A stretch of DNA of 64,000 nt from Chryseobacterium sp. JJR-5R (GTDB lineage: Bacteria > Bacteroidota > Bacteroidia > Flavobacteriales > Weeksellaceae): the NCBI RefSeq assembly GCF_034047335.1, contig NZ_CP139137.1, positions 434,001-498,000 of the forward strand. Reading direction: 5' to 3'. Of the stretch, positions 9,082 to 17,012 are shown in pieces. The first letter of the stretch is position 1, and each line of letters begins with the position of its first letter. The translations under genes were made by a program, and so were the position numbers. The notes below the pieces were generated by a model. It saw only the letters and a program-made list of their open reading frames with translations. It was not told the DNA's origin and did not search any database.

Positions 9082-9297
9082 ATGGCAAAACAAAAACATA
9101 TTGAACAAGACGGCGTTATCACGGAAGCACTTTCGAACGCCCAGTTCCGTGTAGAGCTGGAAAACGGGCATATTCTTATCGCTCATATTTCCGGTAAAAT
9201 GAGAATGCACTATATTAAACTTTTACCCGGAGACAAGGTAAAATTAGAAATGTCTCCCTATGATTTATCAAAAGGGAGGATCACGTTTAGATATTAA
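9082..9297 (+). CDS. infA: Translation initiation factor IF-1
   Basis: 71-residue S1/OB-fold protein that occupies the ribosomal A site during initiation. [20 protein letters not shown] and [23 protein letters not shown], ending KGRITFRY, match the family throughout. The position between secY and rpmJ is conserved. A 111-base junction follows with a hairpin and a tiny possible reading frame. Confidence 0.98.
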   Translation: MAKQKHIEQDGVITEALSNAQFRVELENGHILIAHISGKMRMHYIKLLPGDKVKLEMSPYDLSKGRITFRY

Positions 9298-9303
9298 ACA
9301 AAT

Positions 9304-9331
9304 GCCAAATGGAATGCATGTTCCGTTTGGC
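9304..9331 (+). other. Hairpin between infA and rpmJ
   Basis: GCCAAATGGAA (9304-9314) can pair with TTCCGTTTGGC (9321-9331) as 11 pairs with one G-T wobble around a 6-base loop. It is followed by TATTGTTAAAAAATA rather than a T run, so it fits an RNA-processing or stability element better than a terminator. Pairing is visible; function is inferred. Confidence 0.5.
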
Positions 9332-9358
9332 TATTGTTAAAAAATAAACACTATCAAA

Positions 9359-9412
9359 ATGAAATCGAAAGATTACGTTTGGCAGTTTAAAAAAATAAAT
9401 ATTTTCAAATGA
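9359..9412 (+). other. Possible 17-codon leader ORF overlapping rpmJ start
   Basis: ATG at 9359 opens a 17-codon frame ([17 protein letters not shown]) whose TGA stop (9410-9412) overlaps the rpmJ start as ATGA. No known family. If translated it would couple ribosome termination to rpmJ initiation. It may be chance: only the overlap and the absence of stops support it. Confidence 0.25.
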
Positions 9413-9525
9413 AAGTAAGAGCATCAATTAAAAAAAGAAGTGCTGATTGCAAGATCGTACGCAGAAAAGGTGTACTGTTCGTGATCAACAAGAAAAACCC
9501 AAAATTTAAACAAAGACAAGGCTAA
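9409..9525 (+). CDS. rpmJ: 50S ribosomal protein L36 (zinc ligands lost)
   Basis: 38-residue L36, recognised by [21 protein letters not shown] and the end KFKQRQG. In the zinc form of the family positions 11, 14, 27 and 32 are Cys, Cys, Cys, His; here only Cys14 remains, with Ser11 and Asn27, so zinc binding is not expected. This is the C-minus type. It sits just before rpsM, as usual. Confidence 0.96.
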   Translation: MKVRASIKKRSADCKIVRRKGVLFVINKKNPKFKQRQG

Positions 9526-9534
9526 CATTAAATT

Positions 9535-9912
9535 ATGGCGAGAATTTCAGGTATTGATTTACCAAAAAACAAAAGAGGTGTTATCGGTTTAACTTACATC
9601 TACGGAGTCGGAAGAAGTACATCTTCAGAAATCCTTAAAGCTGCCGGTATCAGCGAAGACAAGAAAGTCAACGAATGGAATGACGATGAATTGGCTGCCA
9701 TCAGAACCTATATCTCAGAAAACGTAAAAGTGGAAGGAGAATTAAGATCTGAAGTGCAATTGAACATTAAGCGATTAATGGACATAGGATGCCAACGAGG
9801 AATACGTCACAGACTAGGACTACCTTTAAGAGGCCAGAGAACGAAAAACAACTCAAGAACCCGTAAAGGAAAGAGAAAAACTGTTGCTAACAAGAAAAAA
9901 GCTAGTAAATAA
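9535..9912 (+). CDS. rpsM: 30S ribosomal protein S13
   Basis: 125-residue S13 of the head, contacting S19 and P-site t[27 protein letters not shown] plus helix-two-turn-helix region, then the signature [27 protein letters not shown] near residues 84-110; the tail is lysine rich. It starts the alpha-type part of the operon (rpsM-rpsK-rpsD-rpoA-rplQ). Confidence 0.98.
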   Translation: MARISGIDLPKNKRGVIGLTYIYGVGRSTSSEILKAAGISEDKKVNEWNDDELAAIRTYISENVKVEGELRSEVQLNIKRLMDIGCQRGIRHRLGLPLRGQRTKNNSRTRKGKRKTVANKKKASK

Positions 9913-9924
9913 TCGTTAGGAATT

Positions 9925-10314
9925 ATGGCAAAACAAAGTAAAGTAGTTAAAAAAAGAAAAGTAAAAGTTGAAGCTATTGGAGAGGCGCATATTCAGGCTT
10001 CTTTCAATAACATCATCATTTCTTTAACAAATAAAAGCGGAGAAGTTATCTCTTGGGCGTCTGCCGGTAAAATGGGTTTCAGAGGTTCTAAAAAGAATAC
10101 TCCATTTGCTGCTCAGATGGCAGCCGAAAATTGCTCTAACGTAGCCCACGAAGCGGGTCTTAGAAGAGTAAAGGTGTTTGTGAAAGGTCCTGGTGCAGGT
10201 AGAGAATCTGCCATCAGAACCATCCACAATTCAGGAATTGAAGTTAGCGAAATCATTGATGTGACGCCTATGCCGCATAATGGATGTAGACCACCAAAAA
10301 GAAGAAGAGTTTAA
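9925..10314 (+). CDS. rpsK: 30S ribosomal protein S11
   Basis: 129-residue S11 of the platform near the mRNA exit. [34 protein letters not shown] and the C-terminal [18 protein letters not shown] are the family marks. Position between rpsM and rpsD is conserved. Confidence 0.98.
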   Translation: MAKQSKVVKKRKVKVEAIGEAHIQASFNNIIISLTNKSGEVISWASAGKMGFRGSKKNTPFAAQMAAENCSNVAHEAGLRRVKVFVKGPGAGRESAIRTIHNSGIEVSEIIDVTPMPHNGCRPPKRRRV

Positions 10315-10333
10315 TTTTTAGAATTTACCCATT

Positions 10334-10942
10334 ATGGCAAGATATATTGGACCTAAAACAAAGATTGCTAGAAAGTTTGGTGCTGCAATCTACGGAGATG
10401 ACAAGAACTTCGAGAAAAGAAAAAACCAACCGCCAGGACAACATGGTGTTAACAAAAGAAGAGGAGCAAAGAAATCTGAATATGCTGTCCAGTTAATGGA
10501 AAAGCAGAAAGCTAAATATACTTACGGTATTTTAGAAAGACAGTTTTCCAACTTATTCGAGAAAGCACACAGAAGCAAAGGGGTAACTGGTGAAGTATTA
10601 TTACAGCTTTGCGAGTCCAGATTAGATAACGTAGTATACAGATTAGGGTTTGCTAAAACAAGATCTGCTGCTAGACAATTGGTTTCTCACAGACATATTA
10701 CTGTAAACGGGGAGCTGGTAAATATTCCGTCTTATTTGCTTAAAGCGGGTGATGTAATCGCCGTAAGAGAAAAGTCTAAGTCTCTTGAAGTGGTTACCGA
10801 TGCATTGGCTTCCAAAGCAAATTATGAGTGGTTACAATTCAACGATGAGAAGAAAGAAGGTACCTTCATTTCTGCTCCTGAAAGAATCCAGATTCCGGAG
10901 GACATCAAGGAACAGCTTATTGTCGAACTTTACTCTAAATAA
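10334..10942 (+). CDS. rpsD: 30S ribosomal protein S4
   Basis: 202-residue S4, the primary 16S 5'-domain binder. N-terminus [17 protein letters not shown]4 RNA-binding domain near residues 92-155 with [33 protein letters not shown]. In E. coli S4 represses the alpha operon; no such site can be shown here. Confidence 0.98.
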   Translation: MARYIGPKTKIARKFGAAIYGDDKNFEKRKNQPPGQHGVNKRRGAKKSEYAVQLMEKQKAKYTYGILERQFSNLFEKAHRSKGVTGEVLLQLCESRLDNVVYRLGFAKTRSAARQLVSHRHITVNGELVNIPSYLLKAGDVIAVREKSKSLEVVTDALASKANYEWLQFNDEKKEGTFISAPERIQIPEDIKEQLIVELYSK

Positions 10943-10975
10943 TTTTTTAATCAAATTTTTGCTCAACCCAATAAT

Positions 10976-11971
10976 ATGGCAATTTTACAATTCATAAAAC
11001 CCGATAAAGTAATTTTACTTAACTCTGATCAATTTAGAGGTCAATTTGAATTCAGACCACTAGAACAAGGTTTCGGGCTTACAATCGGTAATGCTTTGAG
11101 AAGAGTGTTGCTTTCTTCTCTGGAAGGTTATGCTATTTCATCTATCAAAATAGAAGGTGTAGAGCACGAATTTTCAACTATTTCAGGAGTAATCGAAGAT
11201 GTTACCGAAATTATTCTTAACCTTAAGCAGGTAAGATTAAAATCTACGGCAGAAAACCAGACTAGTGAGCAGGTTGTAGCCAAGGTTTCGGGGCAGACGG
11301 TTATTACTGCTGGAGATTTAGGGAAGTCTATCAACGGATTCCAGGTGCTGAACCCGGAACTTGTGATCTGCAACCTGAACAGTGATGTAACTTTCGAAAT
11401 TACTTTCAACATAGAAAAAGGAAGAGGATATGTTCCTTCTGAACAAAATAAGTCAAACAATGCACCGATCGGTACAATTGCCATAGACTCTATTTTTACG
11501 CCAATCAAGAAAGTACAATACAGCATTGAAAATTATCGTGTAGAGCAAAAAACAGACTACGAAAAACTTGTATTAGATATTGAAACTGATGGTTCCATCA
11601 GTCCTCAGAATGCTTTAACAGAAGCTTCCAAGATATTGATTTATCATTTCATGCTGTTCTCTGATGAGAGAATCACACTTGAAACGGAAGCGGTAAAAGC
11701 ATCGATCCAGTACGATGAAGAAACACTTCATACAAGACAACTCCTGAAGTCTAAATTAGCAGACATGGATCTTTCCGTAAGAGCCCTGAACTGCCTGAAA
11801 GCGGCTGAAGTGGAAACCCTTGGAGAATTGGTATCTTACAGTAAGTCTGATTTGATGAAATTCAGAAATTTTGGTAAAAAATCTTTGACAGAACTAGAAG
11901 AATTAGTGCATTCAAAAGGTCTTAACTTCGGTTTCGACGTTGCAAAATATAAGTTAGACGCTGATAAATAA
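10976..11971 (+). CDS. rpoA: RNA polymerase alpha subunit
   Basis: 331 residues. N-terminal dimerisation domain (about 1-230) includes [29 protein letters not shown], and the C-terminal domain (about 250-331) has the helix-hairpin-helix [30 protein letters not shown] that in other bacteria contacts UP elements and activators. Start ATG 10976 follows rpsD by 33 bases. Six bases separate it from rplQ. Confidence 0.98.
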   Translation: MAILQFIKPDKVILLNSDQFRGQFEFRPLEQGFGLTIGNALRRVLLSSLEGYAISSIKIEGVEHEFSTISGVIEDVTEIILNLKQVRLKSTAENQTSEQVVAKVSGQTVITAGDLGKSINGFQVLNPELVICNLNSDVTFEITFNIEKGRGYVPSEQNKSNNAPIGTIAIDSIFTPIKKVQYSIENYRVEQKTDYEKLVLDIETDGSISPQNALTEASKILIYHFMLFSDERITLETEAVKASIQYDEETLHTRQLLKSKLADMDLSVRALNCLKAAEVETLGELVSYSKSDLMKFRNFGKKSLTELEELVHSKGLNFGFDVAKYKLDADK

Positions 11972-11977
11972 TTAATA

Positions 11978-12511
11978 ATGAGACACGGTAAAAAATTCAA
12001 TCACTTAGGAAGAACGGCTTCTCACAGAAGTGCTTTACTTTCTAATATGGCTTGTTCTCTAATTGAGCATAAAAGAATCAACACTACTGTAGCTAAAGCA
12101 AAAGCTTTACGAGTATATGTTGAGCCCCTATTAACAAAAGCAAAAGAAGATACTACACACAACAGAAGAATTGTTTTTTCATATCTTCAGAATAAAGAAG
12201 CGGTTACTGAACTGTTCAGATCAGTAGCGCCTAAAATCGCTGAGAGAAATGGTGGGTATACAAGAATCATCAAGACAGGTTTCAGACTTGGTGATGCTGC
12301 TGATATGGCTCTTATCGAACTGGTAGACTTCAATGAGCTTTACAATCCGAATGCGGAAGAGAAAAAAGCAACAAGAAGAAGCAGAAGATCTGCAACAGCT
12401 GTTAAGAAAGAAACTGTAGCTGCTGAAGCTGAAGCTCCTGCAGTAGAAGAAAAAGCTGCTGAGCCAACTGCTCAGGCTGCTGATTCTACAGAGGAAAAAA
12501 CTGAAGAATAA
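11978..12511 (+). CDS. rplQ: 50S ribosomal protein L17 with Ala/Glu-rich extension
   Basis: The first ~120 residues are standard L17 ([51 protein letters not shown]). From about residue 128 a tail of some 50 residues follows, first basic (ATRRSRRSA) and then Ala/Glu/Pro rich, likely disordered. Such tails are known in Bacteroidota L17. It is the last gene of the ribosomal cluster and is followed by a terminator. Confidence 0.97.
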   Translation: MRHGKKFNHLGRTASHRSALLSNMACSLIEHKRINTTVAKAKALRVYVEPLLTKAKEDTTHNRRIVFSYLQNKEAVTELFRSVAPKIAERNGGYTRIIKTGFRLGDAADMALIELVDFNELYNPNAEEKKATRRSRRSATAVKKETVAAEAEAPAVEEKAAEPTAQAADSTEEKTEE

Positions 12512-12531
12512 TATTCATCAGATATAAATGC

Positions 12532-12562
12532 AAAACCGTTCAGATTTCTGAACGGTTTTTTT
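12532..12562 (+). terminator. Intrinsic terminator after rplQ
   Basis: AAAACCGTTCAG (12532-12543) and CTGAACGGTTTT (12548-12559) form a perfect 12-bp stem with loop ATTT, followed by more T. It ends the S10-spc-alpha transcription unit. Confidence 0.92.
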
Positions 12563-12631
12563 GTATCCTAAAGTGTAATTGATTTGTATCTTTAGAATGC
12601 ATAAAATTGTTTTACCCAAAAAGTTGTAATC

Positions 12632-13456
12632 ATGAAAATAGTAAATCAAAAATTATCAAAAACACTTGCTTCCGAAACAGTAATTTTTACAGCAACATCA
12701 AACAAAGGCGGCGAGATGGTCCCGGACAGCATCATCATTCATTTCACGGCCGGGCGGAGTTCAGAAAGTTCCGTGGCATGGTTCAGGGATCCCGAAGCAA
12801 AAGCATCTGCCCATATTGTTATAGACAGGGAAGGCAAGATTACCCAGATGGTTGAATTCAACCGGAAAGCGTGGCATGCAGGCGTAAGCAGGTGGGCAGA
12901 CCGGTCCGGATTCAATAATTTTTCAATCGGCATTGAGCTTGACAATCCCGGAAGGCTTACTAAGGTCAATGACCGCTTTTATTCATGGTTCGGAAAAGAG
13001 TATCCGAAAGAAGTGGTGGTAGAAGCAAAGCATAAACATGAAAAGAGTATTTCTTTCTGGCATAATTTCACGGAGAAACAGATTGATTCCTGCTTCAGGA
13101 TATGTAAGCTGTTAATGGAGACATACCAAATTAAAGATATTCTCGGTCATGATGATATTGCCCCGTTCCGGAAAAATGACCCGGGTCCCGCTTTCCCGAT
13201 GGAAAGTTTCAGGGCAAAACTGTTCGGAAGGCATGATGATACGGGGGATATCTATAAAATAACAGAAAACAATACAAACCTGAGATCAGGTGCAGGAACA
13301 ACATTCGAGAGTATGGCCAGGCTGCCTTTAAATACAGAAGTAGAATTTATAAAAAGTAAATCCGGATGGTTCTATGTCTATGTTCTTAAAACCCCTGGCA
13401 GCAGTGGAGAGCCCCTCTATGGCTGGGTCAGCGGATCTCTGCTGAAGAAATTATAA
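12632..13456 (+). CDS. N-acetylmuramoyl-L-alanine amidase with SH3 domain
   Basis: 274 residues. An amidase_2 (PGRP/AmiD-type) domain fills residues 25-190: zinc ligands are likely His37, His173 and Asp183, with Glu102 as catalytic acid; the 10-residue spacing between the second His and the Asp matches AmiD. A bacterial SH3-like domain follows (about 208-274, NTNLRSGAGTTFESM). It would cut the amide bond between muramic acid and the stem peptide. No signal peptide is seen, so it acts in the cytoplasm (recycling), is released by lysis, or is exported by another route. It stands alone between two terminators. Confidence 0.88.
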   Translation: MKIVNQKLSKTLASETVIFTATSNKGGEMVPDSIIIHFTAGRSSESSVAWFRDPEAKASAHIVIDREGKITQMVEFNRKAWHAGVSRWADRSGFNNFSIGIELDNPGRLTKVNDRFYSWFGKEYPKEVVVEAKHKHEKSISFWHNFTEKQIDSCFRICKLLMETYQIKDILGHDDIAPFRKNDPGPAFPMESFRAKLFGRHDDTGDIYKITENNTNLRSGAGTTFESMARLPLNTEVEFIKSKSGWFYVYVLKTPGSSGEPLYGWVSGSLLKKL

Positions 13457-13477
13457 CAGCGTAATAAAACATAAAGC

Positions 13478-13513
13478 AAAAGCCTTCATACGCATTCAGT
13501 CTGAAGGCTTTTT
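13478..13513. terminator. Bidirectional terminator between convergent genes
   Basis: AAAAGCCTTCA (13478-13488) pairs with TGAAGGCTTTT (13502-13512) over a 13-base loop. T-rich on both strands, it can serve both the amidase gene and the minus-strand lipoprotein gene that ends at 13518. Confidence 0.85.
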
Positions 13514-13517
13514 ATAT

Positions 13518-13937
13518 TTAAATTTTTGTTTTTACCAGTTCAACAATATTATTTCCCTGGTCTAAGATCAGGCTGTCGCCTTTCACCGTTGCTTTCATCT
13601 CCATTTTTTCGTAGATGGTTTGGTTTCCGGTAGATTCTACCTGATTCAGGATAAATGTTTTATTATTGCTTCTTACGCTCATTGTTTTTTCTTCGTAATT
13701 GAAAACCACCTTAGCAAGGCTCCCGTCAGTGGCTTTATAAACATAATCCGTTTTTATATACTTCTTTCCGTTGACATCCGTTTTGTACTGAATGGTGGAA
13801 TCTATTTTTCCGTTATCAGCAAGTACGGCTCCCGAACTATCGGATTTTAATACGTTTTTATTTCCCCCTTCACTTTTTTTACAGCTTACAGTTGACAAAA
13901 GGAGTGCAGAGCTCAATATTACAAGCGCTTTTTTCAT
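13518..13937 (-). CDS. Small lipoprotein of unknown function
   Basis: 139 residues with a clear lipoprotein signal: hydrophobic stretch then TVSC, acylation expected at Cys19, followed by KK and a Ser/Gly/Asn linker. The rest is beta-rich, with a KKYIKTDYVYKATDGSLAKVVFNYEEKTM segment broken by charged turns; no family recognised. It would be anchored in the periplasm or outer membrane. Its upstream region holds a long AT palindrome, and the divergent neighbour is a response regulator gene. Confidence 0.8.
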   Translation of the reverse strand: MKKALVILSSALLLSTVSCKKSEGGNKNVLKSDSSGAVLADNGKIDSTIQYKTDVNGKKYIKTDYVYKATDGSLAKVVFNYEEKTMSVRSNNKTFILNQVESTGNQTIYEKMEMKATVKGDSLILDQGNNIVELVKTKI

Positions 13938-13977
13938 AATTTTTATTTTAATACATTATTTACTAAGGGTACTTTAT

Positions 13978-13999
13978 TTTTTACTAAATTTAGTAAAAA
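13978..13999. promoter_or_regulatory. Palindrome in divergent lipoprotein / regulator intergenic region
   Basis: A perfect 22-base palindrome centred at 13988/13989, with core TTACTAAATTTAGTAA. A further half copy (TTACTAA) occurs near 13960. It lies about 40 bases upstream of the minus-strand lipoprotein start and may be an operator for it, or a cruciform. AT-rich palindromes can arise by chance, so only the symmetry is certain. Confidence 0.45.
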
Positions 14000-14041
14000 C
14001 AAAACCTAAAACAATAACCTGAACTCGAAACTTAAAAGATT

Positions 14042-14086
14042 ACACAAAAGGGTAATTGATTCTGCTTTGTTTTTTCCTGACATTTG
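14042..14086 (+). promoter_or_regulatory. Promoter with dyad operator for two-component operon
   Basis: ACAC-AAAA-GGGT (14042-14053) is an imperfect dyad with a 4-base spacer that runs into AATTGA, whose TTG (14056-14058) suits the Bacteroidota -33 element. Twenty bases on lies GACATTTG (14079-14086), one mismatch from the -7 consensus TAnnTTTG. The same arrangement recurs at 16942-16986 with identical spacings. Likely the autoregulated promoter of the response regulator gene starting at 14105. Confidence 0.6.
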
Positions 14087-14104
14087 TCTTAAACAGAACT
14101 GAAC

Positions 14105-14737
14105 ATGAGCATTTCCATAGCCATTGTAGAAGACGAAAAGAACTACAACAACGCGTTGAAAAAAGTCATCAATTACCAGGATGACATGAACGTTGTTGCC
14201 CAGTTTTTTGATGGAAAGGAGGCGCTGTCGCAACTTTCTGATATTTCTCCGGATGTAGTGATGATGGATATCCAGCTGCCTGACATGCACGGAATAGAAG
14301 TCATGGAAAAACTGAGGATACATATTCCGAAAACCCATTTCATCATGTGTACCAGTTTTGAAGATGATGATAAAGTATTTAGTTCCCTTAAAGCCGGAGC
14401 CATCGGATATCTTGTAAAAGGCGAAAGCATGGATAAGATCCTTTCCTCGATCCGTGACGTCTGCAACGGCGGTGCCCCGATGAGTTTTTCCATCGCCCGG
14501 AAAGTACTCAGTCATTTTGAAAGAAAGCTGCCCGAAATAAAAGGCTTCGATGAGCTTACCGAACGTGAAAAAGAAATCCTCGAACTGTTATCCCAGGGAC
14601 TGCTCTACAAAGAAATCGCCGACAAAAAATTCATCAGTATCGACACCGTAAAAAAACACGTCGGAAACACCTACAGAAAACTTCACGTCAACAATAAAGT
14701 GGAGGCTATTAATAAATTTAATTATTTTAAAAACTAA
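14105..14737 (+). CDS. LuxR/NarL-family response regulator
   Basis: 210 residues. Receiver domain at 1-125: acidic pair Glu9/Asp10, phosphoacceptor Asp55 in MMDIQLPD, Thr/Ser switch in CTSFEDD, Lys in LVKGES. The C-terminal LuxR-type helix-turn-helix (about 145-208) contains LTEREKEILELLSQGLLYKEIA and DTVKKHVGNTYRKL. It should bind short dyads when phosphorylated. It heads an operon that ends with its likely partner kinase; GC content is normal for the window, unlike the next two genes. Confidence 0.93.
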   Translation: MSISIAIVEDEKNYNNALKKVINYQDDMNVVAQFFDGKEALSQLSDISPDVVMMDIQLPDMHGIEVMEKLRIHIPKTHFIMCTSFEDDDKVFSSLKAGAIGYLVKGESMDKILSSIRDVCNGGAPMSFSIARKVLSHFERKLPEIKGFDELTEREKEILELLSQGLLYKEIADKKFISIDTVKKHVGNTYRKLHVNNKVEAINKFNYFKN

Positions 14738-14742
14738 AAATT

Positions 14743-15453
14743 ATGCAGAATCTCAAATCAAATCTCACCCATGCTGAAATAAAATTAAGTATGATTGAAG
14801 ACATTTTACAAATGGATTTCAATGAGGCCAATCAGAAAAATTTAAATGAAGTGTTTTATTCATTTATTGATATTAATGAAGAAATTGATAGCGATACGGC
14901 AGAAATAGAATTAAAAAATATGGATTTTTTCTCAATATTAGGAATGCCTACATCTTTTTTGATCGAAAATATAGAAGTAACTTTTAAAGAAAACGTCTTT
15001 TGGTGCGACTATATTCATATTTATTTTATCAAAGATAATGACGAATTTACTCTTTTATTTAGATTCAATACAACTGAAGATAATGAAGATGAAACCAATG
15101 TGAATTTTGGAGCTGGTGAAAGACTCTACATTTTAAAGAATAAGAAATTATCTGGAATTTCAAATACAGAAGCGAAAAGGTATATAGAAAATTTTAAAAA
15201 TTTTTATAACAGTTTAAGCTTTGACATTACTAGATCTGATTACACACAATACATAACTTTTGATTATTCAAAAGTAAGAAGGAATTTTAAGCAATTTCCC
15301 GAAGTAACACAATTATTGACTGCTGCAAAAAATGACCCTGATAGTGGATTGTTACGTTTAAATATTATTCTTCAGATCGATAGAATATATTGTAAAAATC
15401 CTAGAACCCCTGAAAATGATGTTTTTTATAATATTGGAAATATGCAGCCATAA
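14743..15453 (+). CDS. Unknown 236-residue cytoplasmic protein in sensor operon
   Basis: No family recognised. The protein is acidic, without signal peptide or membrane segment; it opens with helical stretches (residues 1-60) and continues with a beta-rich middle (VFWCDYIHIYFIKDNDEFTLLFRFN) and a helical end. Its stop overlaps the next start as TAATG, so it is co-translated with the seven-helix protein. The DNA is strikingly AT-rich: the 60 bases from 14761 hold 17 G+C against 25 in the 60 bases from 14521 within the regulator gene. The context suggests a soluble partner of the sensor; function is unknown. Confidence 0.82.
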   Translation: MQNLKSNLTHAEIKLSMIEDILQMDFNEANQKNLNEVFYSFIDINEEIDSDTAEIELKNMDFFSILGMPTSFLIENIEVTFKENVFWCDYIHIYFIKDNDEFTLLFRFNTTEDNEDETNVNFGAGERLYILKNKKLSGISNTEAKRYIENFKNFYNSLSFDITRSDYTQYITFDYSKVRRNFKQFPEVTQLLTAAKNDPDSGLLRLNIILQIDRIYCKNPRTPENDVFYNIGNMQP

Positions 15454-16097
15454 TGTATTCTAACATACAGTTAATCTATTTGATAATTTTATTTCTTGTT
15501 GCTACTTATTCTATTTTCTTATGTAAAAATGGAAAGGAGCAACAGGAATTTCTGTGTATTTATCTGAGTATAACATTTTGCTTAGAATGTATGATGTACA
15601 TATTTCAGATGTATTTTAAAAGTAGTGCGGACTTTGACTTTATGTATAATATTTATATTCTTTTTTGCGCGATTTTTTTTCTGATGTATTTTAATAAAAA
15701 ACAGGGAAGAGCATTGAAGAGAATAAATAATATTGTTTTCTTGGTTTTTTCACTTATCTATGTTTTTTTTATAATTAAGAATCATAAAGAAATTAGTCAG
15801 GTAATAGGTATTTCTTTTGCTCTTATCTATATCATTTACAGTCTAATCTGGTTTTACAGTAAAATAAAAGATCCAAATTTAAATAGTATTGCGAATGATC
15901 CTAAATTCTGGGTTTCATGCGGGCTACTGTTTTGGGGCGTTTTTTTTATCTTAAGAATTATTCCGAGATATTTATTTAATGAAGTAGATCGTGAGATTCT
16001 AATTGTTTCTCAGTCATTCTTTTTTGTAATCAACATCTTTTTTTATGTTTCTTTTTTTATTTCATTATTAAAATACAGGAAAAGATATGATGAATGA
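15453..16097 (+). CDS. Seven-helix membrane protein, likely split sensor
   Basis: 214 residues with seven predicted membrane helices at about 5-25, 33-55, 63-80, 91-108, 116-135, 151-174 and 182-206, and short loops. There is no enzyme domain and no periplasmic domain. It starts inside the preceding stop (TAATG) and overlaps the following kinase gene by 11 bases, so all three are coupled. In many sensors a 7TM module is fused to the kinase; here it appears as a separate polypeptide next to a kinase with a single membrane helix. A sensing role is inferred. Very AT-rich: 14 G+C in the 60 bases from 15601. Confidence 0.85.
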   Translation: MYSNIQLIYLIILFLVATYSIFLCKNGKEQQEFLCIYLSITFCLECMMYIFQMYFKSSADFDFMYNIYILFCAIFFLMYFNKKQGRALKRINNIVFLVFSLIYVFFIIKNHKEISQVIGISFALIYIIYSLIWFYSKIKDPNLNSIANDPKFWVSCGLLFWGVFFILRIIPRYLFNEVDREILIVSQSFFFVINIFFYVSFFISLLKYRKRYDE

Positions 16098-16878
16098 AGA
16101 AGACCTAAATGAAATAAAGCTCACATATATTATCATCACAATTGTAATGTCATTTTTCGTGATATTTATAATATTTGTTGTCCTTATGTATAACCGCAAA
16201 CAGCTCATTTACCTCAAAGAAAAACAACTCAAAGAAGCCGAGCACCAAAACCAGCTTCTCCAAAAGGAACTCGAAAAGCAAAAGCTGGTCGAAAAAGAAC
16301 GCGAGCGGATTTCCCACGATATGCACGATGATCTCGGGGCCGGGATTTCGGCATTAAAGCTTCAGGCGGAATTTTTGAGACAGCGGGCAGAAGATCAGGA
16401 TTTAATAAGTGATATTGATGAGCTTTTGAAAACATCCGAAGAAATGAATATTTCTATGAGGGAAATGCTCTGGAGCCTGAATTCAGGAAATGATACCCTG
16501 GGAAGTTTCATAGACTATTCTAAAATGTATGCCCGGAATTTCCTTAAGAAGACAAATATTCAGCTGAGTATAGAGGATGAAAACATAATTTTTGAAACAG
16601 TCATCACCACAGAACAGAGACGGAATTTATTTTTATGTTTAAAGGAAGCCCTTAATAATGCTTACAAACACAGTCAGTCTGATCAACTAAAACTGTCGTT
16701 TATACAAAAAGATAAAGAATTCATGATGAAAGTTTCCGATAACGGAATCGGGATCCGTCATGACCAACCCGAGGGAAACGGACTTCGGAACATGAAAGGA
16801 AGAATGAAAGAACAGAATGGCCAATGCGAAATAACAACCGAAAACGGGACCCATCTTTTTTTCCGGATTGATTTATAA
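16087..16878 (+). CDS. Sensor histidine kinase (HisKA_3 type)
   Basis: 263 residues (an ATG at 16090 is equally possible). One membrane helix (about 13-34), then a charged coiled coil (37-72), the HisKA_3 dimerisation helix with phosphoacceptor His80 in DMHDDLGAG, and an HATPase_c domain with N box CLKEALNNAYKH and G boxes DNGIGI and GNGLRNMKGRM. It pairs with LuxR-type regulators such as the one at 14105. Base composition changes abruptly near 16195, at the end of the membrane helix: 15 G+C in the 60 bases from 16141, 26 in the 60 from 16201. The input half and catalytic half may thus have different histories. Confidence 0.93.
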   Translation: MMNEEDLNEIKLTYIIITIVMSFFVIFIIFVVLMYNRKQLIYLKEKQLKEAEHQNQLLQKELEKQKLVEKERERISHDMHDDLGAGISALKLQAEFLRQRAEDQDLISDIDELLKTSEEMNISMREMLWSLNSGNDTLGSFIDYSKMYARNFLKKTNIQLSIEDENIIFETVITTEQRRNLFLCLKEALNNAYKHSQSDQLKLSFIQKDKEFMMKVSDNGIGIRHDQPEGNGLRNMKGRMKEQNGQCEITTENGTHLFFRIDL

Positions 16879-16899
16879 TCACTTTTTCCAGCTTAATAT

Positions 16900-16930
16900 A
16901 ACAGCATCATTTCTAATGGTGCTGTTTTTT
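16900..16930 (+). terminator. Terminator after histidine kinase gene
   Basis: AACAGCATCATT (16900-16911) pairs with AATGGTGCTGTT (16915-16926) with one wobble and a 3-base loop, followed by TTTTG. It closes the two-component operon just before the next promoter. Confidence 0.85.
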
Positions 16931-16941
16931 GTTGCAGAATC

Positions 16942-16986
16942 ACCCGTTTGGGTAATTGACATGCAACTGTTTTAAGGGCAACTTTG
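16942..16986 (+). promoter_or_regulatory. Promoter with the same dyad as the regulator operon
   Basis: ACCC-GTTT-GGGT (16942-16953), a perfect 4-bp dyad with 4-base spacer, continues as AATTGA with TTG at 16956-16958, and CAACTTTG (16979-16986) stands in the -7 position. The distances between dyad, TTG and TTTG are exactly those at 14042-14086, and GGGTAATTGA is identical in both. This is the best candidate operator of the response regulator at 14105 and marks the downstream pair as its target. Confidence 0.62.
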
Positions 16987-17012
16987 AAGTATTAATTTTA
17001 AAATCAATAAAC

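Noticed and set aside
14006..14515. 169-codon minus-strand frame
   Set aside because: Overlaps the response regulator receiver domain and the promoter region; no family.
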